DNA from: Chloroflexota bacterium
GTDB lineage: Bacteria; Chloroflexota; Dehalococcoidia; DSTF01; JACRBR01
Direction of reading: 5' to 3'
Assembly: GCA_016213125.1 (NCBI GenBank)
Contig: JACRBR010000199.1
Span: 1 to 7,329, forward strand
Length of the DNA stretch: 7,329 bases
Shown: positions 4,535-7,329 of the stretch, piece by piece
Layout of the letters: the number at the start of each line of letters is the position of its first letter
Position numbering within the stretch: position 1 is the stretch's first letter
The notes under the pieces: generated by a model
The model's input: only the letters and a program-made list of their open reading frames with translations
Databases searched by the model: none
Told to the model about the DNA's origin: nothing
Position numbers and translations under genes: made by a program

Positions 4535-5296
4535 TTACTCGCTCACGCTCGCCGCGGGTGTGGCCGCCACACCATCAGCCGGTGCCGCCGGTGGCCTGCC
4601 CTGCGCTGCAGCGATCTCTTCTGGTGACAGACCCGAGTAGTCACCCTCCGCCCGCGGCCGCTTCGGCTCGGGCATGATGTCTCCCTTGTAGATCCAGACC
4701 TTCACGCCGATCCGGCCGAATGTCGTGTGCGCCTCCGCGATGCCGAAATCGATGTCCGCGCGCAGCGTGTGCAGCGGGATCCGCCCCGACTTCTCCGTCT
4801 CCCGGCGCGACATCTCCGCGCCGCCCAGCCGGCCCGCGATGGTCACCTTAATGCCCTTCGCGCCGCGCTGCATCGTCCGCTGCACGCCCTGCTTGATCGC
4901 CCGGCGGAACGCCACGCGCCGCTGCAGCTGGTCCGCGATGCTCCGCGCCACCAGGTACGAGTCCAGCTCCGGCGTCCGGATCTCGTTGATGTTGATCCGC
5001 ACCCGGTGTCCGGTCTTCTTCTCCAGCTCCGTCCGCAGGTTGTCGACGTTCTGTCCGCTCCGCCCGATGACGATGCCCGGCTTCGCCGTGTGAATCGTCA
5101 CCGTCATCGCGTTCACGTTGCGCTCGATCTCCACCTTCGCGATGCCCGCGTCGGAGGTGCCGGTGCCCATGATCCGCTTCCGGATCTCGATGTCTTCGTG
5201 CAACTGCGAGCGGTAGTTCTTGTCCGCGTACCACTTGCTCTGCCAGTCGTAGATCACGCCGACACGGAACCCCGTGGGGTGTACTTTGTGGCCCAC
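4535..5296 (-). CDS. rpsC: 30S ribosomal protein S3 with Ala/Pro-rich tail
   Basis: S3 (253 residues) lies on the solvent side of the 30S head at the mRNA entry channel. The N-terminal part MGHKVHPTGFRVGV is canonical. A type II KH domain follows with IVIGRSGQNVDNLR (75-88), whose GxxG is Gly78-Arg-Ser-Gly81. Arg131, Arg132 and Lys135 match the basic residues implicated in mRNA helicase activity of E. coli S3. The C-terminal domain shows IKVTIAGRLGGAEMSRRE (149-166) and TTFGRIGVKVWIYKGDIMPE (191-210). After that comes a tail of about 43 residues rich in Pro, Ala, Gly and Glu, ending AATPAASVSE. Extended S3 tails are known in several phyla. The start is GTG, one base after the rplV TAG and supported by GAGGAGG at 6 bases. 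The stop is TAA, 6 bases before rplP. Confidence 0.98.
   Translation of the reverse strand: MGHKVHPTGFRVGVIYDWQSKWYADKNYRSQLHEDIEIRKRIMGTGTSDAGIAKVEIERNVNAMTVTIHTAKPGIVIGRSGQNVDNLRTELEKKTGHRVRININEIRTPELDSYLVARSIADQLQRRVAFRRAIKQGVQRTMQRGAKGIKVTIAGRLGGAEMSRRETEKSGRIPLHTLRADIDFGIAEAHTTFGRIGVKVWIYKGDIMPEPKRPRAEGDYSGLSPEEIAAAQGRPPAAPADGVAATPAASVSE
4538..4669 (-). other. Low-complexity C-terminal tail of S3
   Basis: Residues 210-253 of S3 lie beyond the conserved core (which ends near GDIMPE). The segment has a short predicted-helical patch (LSPEEIAAAQG) followed by PPAAPADGVAATPAA and SVSE. It shares the in-frame 11-mer TCAGCCGGTGC (plus strand 4575-4585) and the peptide APAD with the S17 tail. 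Likely disordered; function unknown. Confidence 0.75.
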
Positions 5297-5297
5297 G

Positions 5298-5639
5298 CTA
5301 TGCCTCCTCGGCTTCTTCGACCACCACCGTCACGTGGCTCGTCTTGTGATTGTTCGAACCCACCCGCCCGCGCGACGTCGGCCGGAACCGCTTCAACGTG
5401 CGGCCCTCGCCTGCGTACGCCTTCTTCACCCGAAGCTCCGTCGCGTCCATCGCGAAGTTGTTCTCCGCGTTCGCCGCCGCTGACTTCAACACCTTCGCGA
5501 CGATGCGCGCGTTTGGCGTCGGCAGGAAGCGCAGCATTACCATCGCCTCGTCCACGGTCTTCCCCGGCAACTGGTCCAACACCAGCCGGATCTTCCGCGC
5601 CGAAACCGGCAGATACCTCGCGGTTGCGCTCACTTCCAT
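5298..5639 (-). CDS. rplV: 50S ribosomal protein L22
   Basis: L22 (113 residues, normal length) binds 23S rRNA, with a globular domain at the subunit surface and a long beta-hairpin that lines the exit tunnel. Seen here: ARYLPVSARKIRLVLDQLPGK (7-27, the signature helix), ANAENNFAMDATELRVKKAY (56-75), and the hairpin RTLKRFRPTSRGRVGSNNHK (80-99) followed by TSHVTVVVEE. The hairpin tip is the region where macrolide-resistance deletions or insertions occur in other bacteria; no gap or duplication is apparent. Start ATG at 5639 with GAGGG 6 bases away, 3 bases after the rpsS stop. It ends in TAG, one base before the GTG of rpsC. A few acidic residues (EEAEEA) end the protein, and their codons form the rpsC ribosome binding site. 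Confidence 0.98.
   Translation of the reverse strand: MEVSATARYLPVSARKIRLVLDQLPGKTVDEAMVMLRFLPTPNARIVAKVLKSAAANAENNFAMDATELRVKKAYAGEGRTLKRFRPTSRGRVGSNNHKTSHVTVVVEEAEEA
5303..5309 (-). promoter_or_regulatory. Shine-Dalgarno of rpsC
   Basis: GAGGAGG on the minus strand, 6 bases before the GTG start of rpsC, formed by the last Glu codons of rplV. It supports GTG at 5296 as the real initiation codon. Confidence 0.85.
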
Positions 5640-5642
5640 CGC

Positions 5643-5957
5643 TTACCCTCTACCGCCGCCGCCAGGGCCGCCGCCGCCCTGCTTCGCGGCCTTCTCCGAC
5701 TTGCTGGTGTGGCCCCGGAACAGCCGCGTCGGCGCGAACTCCCCCAGCTTGTGCCCCACCATGTTCTCCGAAACGAAGATCGGAACGTGCCGCCGCCCGT
5801 CGTGCACGCCGATCGTCAGCCCCACCATCTCCGGCATGATCGTCGAGGCCCGCGACCACGTGCGGATCACTGTGCGCGCGTTCTGACGCCGCACCATCTC
5901 GACCTTCTTCACCAGCTTGGGCTCGACGAACGGCCCCTTCTTAATCGATCGTGACAT
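5643..5957 (-). CDS. rpsS: 30S ribosomal protein S19
   Basis: S19 (104 residues) is a head protein of the small subunit that pairs with S13 and contacts 16S rRNA near the A site. The family pattern is complete: MSRSIKKGPFVEPKLVKKV at the start, IRTWSRASTIMPEMVGLTIGV (31-51), DGRRHVPIFVSENMVGHKLG (53-72) and EFAPTRLFRGHTS (73-85). The usual protein ends near residue 92; here it is followed by KQGGGGPGGGGRG, a glycine-rich tail. The tail is in frame to a TAA stop and is followed after 3 bases by rplV, so it appears genuine and not a frameshift. ATG at 5957 is 3 bases after the rplB stop, with a GGAGGA about a dozen bases upstream inside rplB. Confidence 0.98.
   Translation of the reverse strand: MSRSIKKGPFVEPKLVKKVEMVRRQNARTVIRTWSRASTIMPEMVGLTIGVHDGRRHVPIFVSENMVGHKLGEFAPTRLFRGHTSKSEKAAKQGGGGPGGGGRG
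5646..5678 (-). other. Gly-rich C-terminal tail of S19
   Basis: Residues 94-104 of S19 are GGGGPGGGGRG, encoded by a GC-rich run of GGN codons. Low-complexity and likely disordered. It is seen directly in the sequence; any role is unknown. Confidence 0.8.
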
Positions 5958-5960
5958 GGC

Positions 5961-6788
5961 TTACGACTTCCTCCGCCGCACGATGTACTTGTCCGACGGC
6001 TTCGCGCCCCGCGTCCGCTTGCCCAGCGTCGGCTTCCCCCACGGCGACTTCGGCGAAGGCATGCCGATCGGCGCCTTCCCCTCACCACCACCGTGCGGGT
6101 GGTCCACGGGATTCATCACCACGCCGCGCACCTGCGGCCGGCGGCGCCGGTGCCGGATGCGGCCCGCCTTGCCCAGCTTGATCAGGCTGTTCTCGACATT
6201 TCCCACCTGCCCCACGGTCGCGATGCACCGCGAGAGCACCCGCCGCATCTCACCCGACGGCAAGCGCAGCAGGGTGTAGTCGCCTTCCTTCGCCATAAGC
6301 TGCGCAGACGTCCCGGCCCCGCGCACAATCTGCCCGCCGCGGCCCGGCGTCAGTTCGACGTTGTGGATGACGGTGCCGTTCGGCATGTTCTGCAGCGGCA
6401 GCGCGTTCCCCATCTTCACCTCGGCCTCGGGCCCCGCCTGGATGACGTCGCCCACCTTCAGCCCCACCGGCGCCAGCATGTACCGCTTCTCGCCGTCCCG
6501 GTAGTTGATCAGCGCGATGCGCGCCGTCCGCCCGGGGTCGTACTCGATCGCCGCGACCTTGCCGGGGATCCCCGTCTTGTCGCGCTTGAAGTCGATGATG
6601 CGGATGAACCGCTTGTGACCGCCGCCGCGATGGCGCACCGTCACGCGGCCCTGCGCGTTACGCCCGGACTGCTTCTTCTTCGCGATCAGCAGCGACTTCT
6701 CGGGCTTCTTCTTCGTGATCTCTTCGAAGGTGAAGCCGGAGCTGCCGCGGCGGCCCGGTGACGTTGGCTTGAACTGCTTGATCGCCAT
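5961..6788 (-). CDS. rplB: 50S ribosomal protein L2
   Basis: L2 (275 residues, usual family length) is a primary 23S rRNA binder that supports peptidyl-transferase centre assembly and subunit association. Visible landmarks: the N-terminal part with GRVTVRHRGGGHKR (47-60), FIRIIDFKRDK (61-71), the OB-fold region with IEYDPGRTARIALINYRDGEKRY (81-103), the SH3-like region with GRGGQIVRGAGTSAQLMAKEG (149-169), and the hallmark MNPVDHPHGGGEG near 225-237. His230 there corresponds to the conserved His229 of E. coli L2, a residue linked to peptidyl-transferase activity. Residues 207-217 read GKAGRIRHRRR, where many bacteria have RWLG or RHMG, giving an unusually basic stretch. ATG at 6788 lies 3 bases after the rplW stop, with GAGGG about 10 bases upstream. 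The stop is TAA. Confidence 0.99.
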   Translation of the reverse strand: MAIKQFKPTSPGRRGSSGFTFEEITKKKPEKSLLIAKKKQSGRNAQGRVTVRHRGGGHKRFIRIIDFKRDKTGIPGKVAAIEYDPGRTARIALINYRDGEKRYMLAPVGLKVGDVIQAGPEAEVKMGNALPLQNMPNGTVIHNVELTPGRGGQIVRGAGTSAQLMAKEGDYTLLRLPSGEMRRVLSRCIATVGQVGNVENSLIKLGKAGRIRHRRRRPQVRGVVMNPVDHPHGGGEGKAPIGMPSPKSPWGKPTLGKRTRGAKPSDKYIVRRRKS

Positions 6789-6791
6789 CGC

Positions 6792-7106
6792 TTACACGCC
6801 CTCGAACAGTTCGATCTTCTCGCCCGCCTGGAGCGTCACGATCGCCTTCTTCCAATCCGGCTGCTTCGTCAGGGAGCGGCCGTAACGCCGCCGCTTGCCC
6901 TTCATCACCATGGTGTTCACTTCTTTGACCCGCACGTTGAACGCGACTTCCACCGCGTCCTTAATCTGCAGCTTGTTCGCGCGCTGGTCCACCTCGAACG
7001 TGTACTTGTGCGCGACTGCCTCGTTGTGCGGGCTCGCCTGGATCTGCGCCTTCTCGGTGATCAGAGGCCGAAGCAGGATGCCGTACGCGTTCAGTTGCTT
7101 TGGCAT
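6792..7106 (-). CDS. rplW: 50S ribosomal protein L23
   Basis: L23 (104 residues) sits at the exit of the peptide tunnel and is the docking site for trigger factor and signal recognition particle in bacteria. The sequence shows the family pattern: ILLRPLITEKA near residues 10-20, KYTFEVDQRANKLQIKDAVE at 34-53, FNVRVKEVNTMVMKGKRRR at 56-74, and a C-terminal PDWKKAIVTLQAGEKIELFEG. Length is a little above the usual 95-100, with extra residues (SPHNEAVAH) in the loop after the first helix. The ATG at 7106 is chosen over an upstream in-frame GTG because it gives the conserved N-terminus, lies 2 bases after the rplD stop, and has GGAGG 7 bases upstream. An upstream start would overlap rplD deeply. 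The stop is TAA, 3 bases before rplB. Confidence 0.98.
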   Translation of the reverse strand: MPKQLNAYGILLRPLITEKAQIQASPHNEAVAHKYTFEVDQRANKLQIKDAVEVAFNVRVKEVNTMVMKGKRRRYGRSLTKQPDWKKAIVTLQAGEKIELFEGV

Positions 7107-7108
7107 CC

Positions 7109-7329
7109 TTAAGCCTCCACCTTCGCGCGTTTCGTGGCTGCCTTCTCGCCGCCCCACAGCGCCTCGGCGCCGCGCACCGCCTCGACCGTCATCAGCAGCC
7201 CCTGCGACTCCAGCATCACGCCGACGTTCAGGTACGACGCCGGCTGGTGGCTCACGCGCGGCAGGTTGCGTACGCTGGACTTCACGCCTTCATCGGCGTT
7301 GCCCGTCACCACCAGCACCGAGCGCTCGA
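7109..7329 (-). CDS. rplD: 50S ribosomal protein L4, C-terminal part (5' end outside window)
   Basis: This is the last 72 or so codons of ribosomal protein L4, a large-subunit protein that binds 23S rRNA and lines the exit tunnel through a loop not visible here. The reading frame is open to the window edge and ends at a TAA (7109-7111). The visible part contains SVLVVTGNADEGVKSSVRNL, then LPRVSHQPASYLNVGVML and LLMTVEAVRGAEAL. These match the C-terminal globular core of L4, where family members have a 'VLxx...N...SARNLPNV...LNVYDVL...L.LT.EAV' pattern. A short basic tail (GGEKAATKRAKVEA) follows, somewhat longer than the usual end. GTG at 7318 is an internal Val and not a start. The next gene, rplW, begins 2 bases after the stop. 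In Escherichia coli L4 is the autoregulator of the S10 operon; whether that holds here cannot be judged because the leader is outside the window. Confidence 0.95.
   Translation of the reverse strand, partial: ERSVLVVTGNADEGVKSSVRNLPRVSHQPASYLNVGVMLESQGLLMTVEAVRGAEALWGGEKAATKRAKVEA
7114..7118 (-). promoter_or_regulatory. Shine-Dalgarno of rplW
   Basis: GGAGG on the minus strand, 7 bases before the rplW ATG and located within the final codons of rplD. It fixes the rplW start at 7106, not the longer in-frame upstream start, and suggests coupling of L23 translation to L4. Confidence 0.8.

Noticed and set aside
4727..5839. Plus-strand open frame of 370 codons opposite rpsC, rplV and rpsS
   Set aside because: It lies antisense to three certain ribosomal genes. 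Its product is Arg/Pro/His-rich low-complexity sequence, as expected from the complement of GC-rich codons, and resembles no family.
7107..7157. Longer start for rplW at 7157
   Set aside because: Overlaps the end of rplD, adds non-family residues, and ignores the GGAGG correctly placed for the ATG at 7106.
1..7329. Possible inserted cassette, mobile element, RNA gene or novel system
   Set aside because: Every junction between the 17 ribosomal genes is accounted for, leaving 76 bases as the largest gap. No transposase, repeat array, tRNA or unknown gene fits anywhere.

Overview
The window is a nearly gap-free stretch of the bacterial S10-spc ribosomal protein gene cluster, all on the minus strand. 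Read 5'->3' on that strand the order is rplD (3' end only), rplW, rplB, rpsS, rplV, rpsC, rplP, rpmC, rpsQ, rplN, rplX, rplE, rpsN (short zinc-binding type), rpsH, rplF, rplR and rpsE (cut at the window start). This is the canonical order, with no inserted gene, mobile element, RNA gene or CRISPR array.

Organism: a high-GC bacterium (low sixties percent by eye, GC-rich third positions). S14 is the 61-residue four-cysteine form. L24 carries a C-terminal CxxC...CxxC zinc-ribbon-like tail. L2 has GKAGRIRH where many bacteria have a Trp-Leu-Gly. S3 and S17 have long Ala/Pro/Glu-rich tails. Together these fit an uncultured Chloroflexota-like (perhaps Dehalococcoidia-type) lineage best, but that is an inference from remembered family traits and is not proven here.

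Layout: 7329-3314 is the S10-operon part (L4, L23, L2, S19, L22, S3, L16, L29, S17). From 3314 to 1 is the spc part (L14, L24, L5, S14, S8, L6, L18, S5). The junction between them is a 4-base GTGA overlap of the rpsQ stop and rplN start, so there is no intergenic spc promoter space. Other gene junctions are -1 to 11 bases. The only real spacer is 76 bases between rpsN and rpsH (1768-1843). Such spacing implies one polycistronic mRNA with translational coupling. GTG starts (rpsC, rplN) and a TTG start (rpsH) are supported by well-placed Shine-Dalgarno sequences.

Together the products build the ribosome: L2, L4, L14, L16, L22, L23, L24 and L29 of the large-subunit body and exit tunnel, L5 and L18 of the 5S rRNA particle, L6 of the factor-binding side, and S3, S5, S8, S14, S17 and S19 of the small subunit. 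What departs from textbook is modest: terminal tails on S17, S3, S19 and L6, a longer internal segment in L24, and the rpsN-rpsH spacer. I found no evidence of a previously undescribed system.
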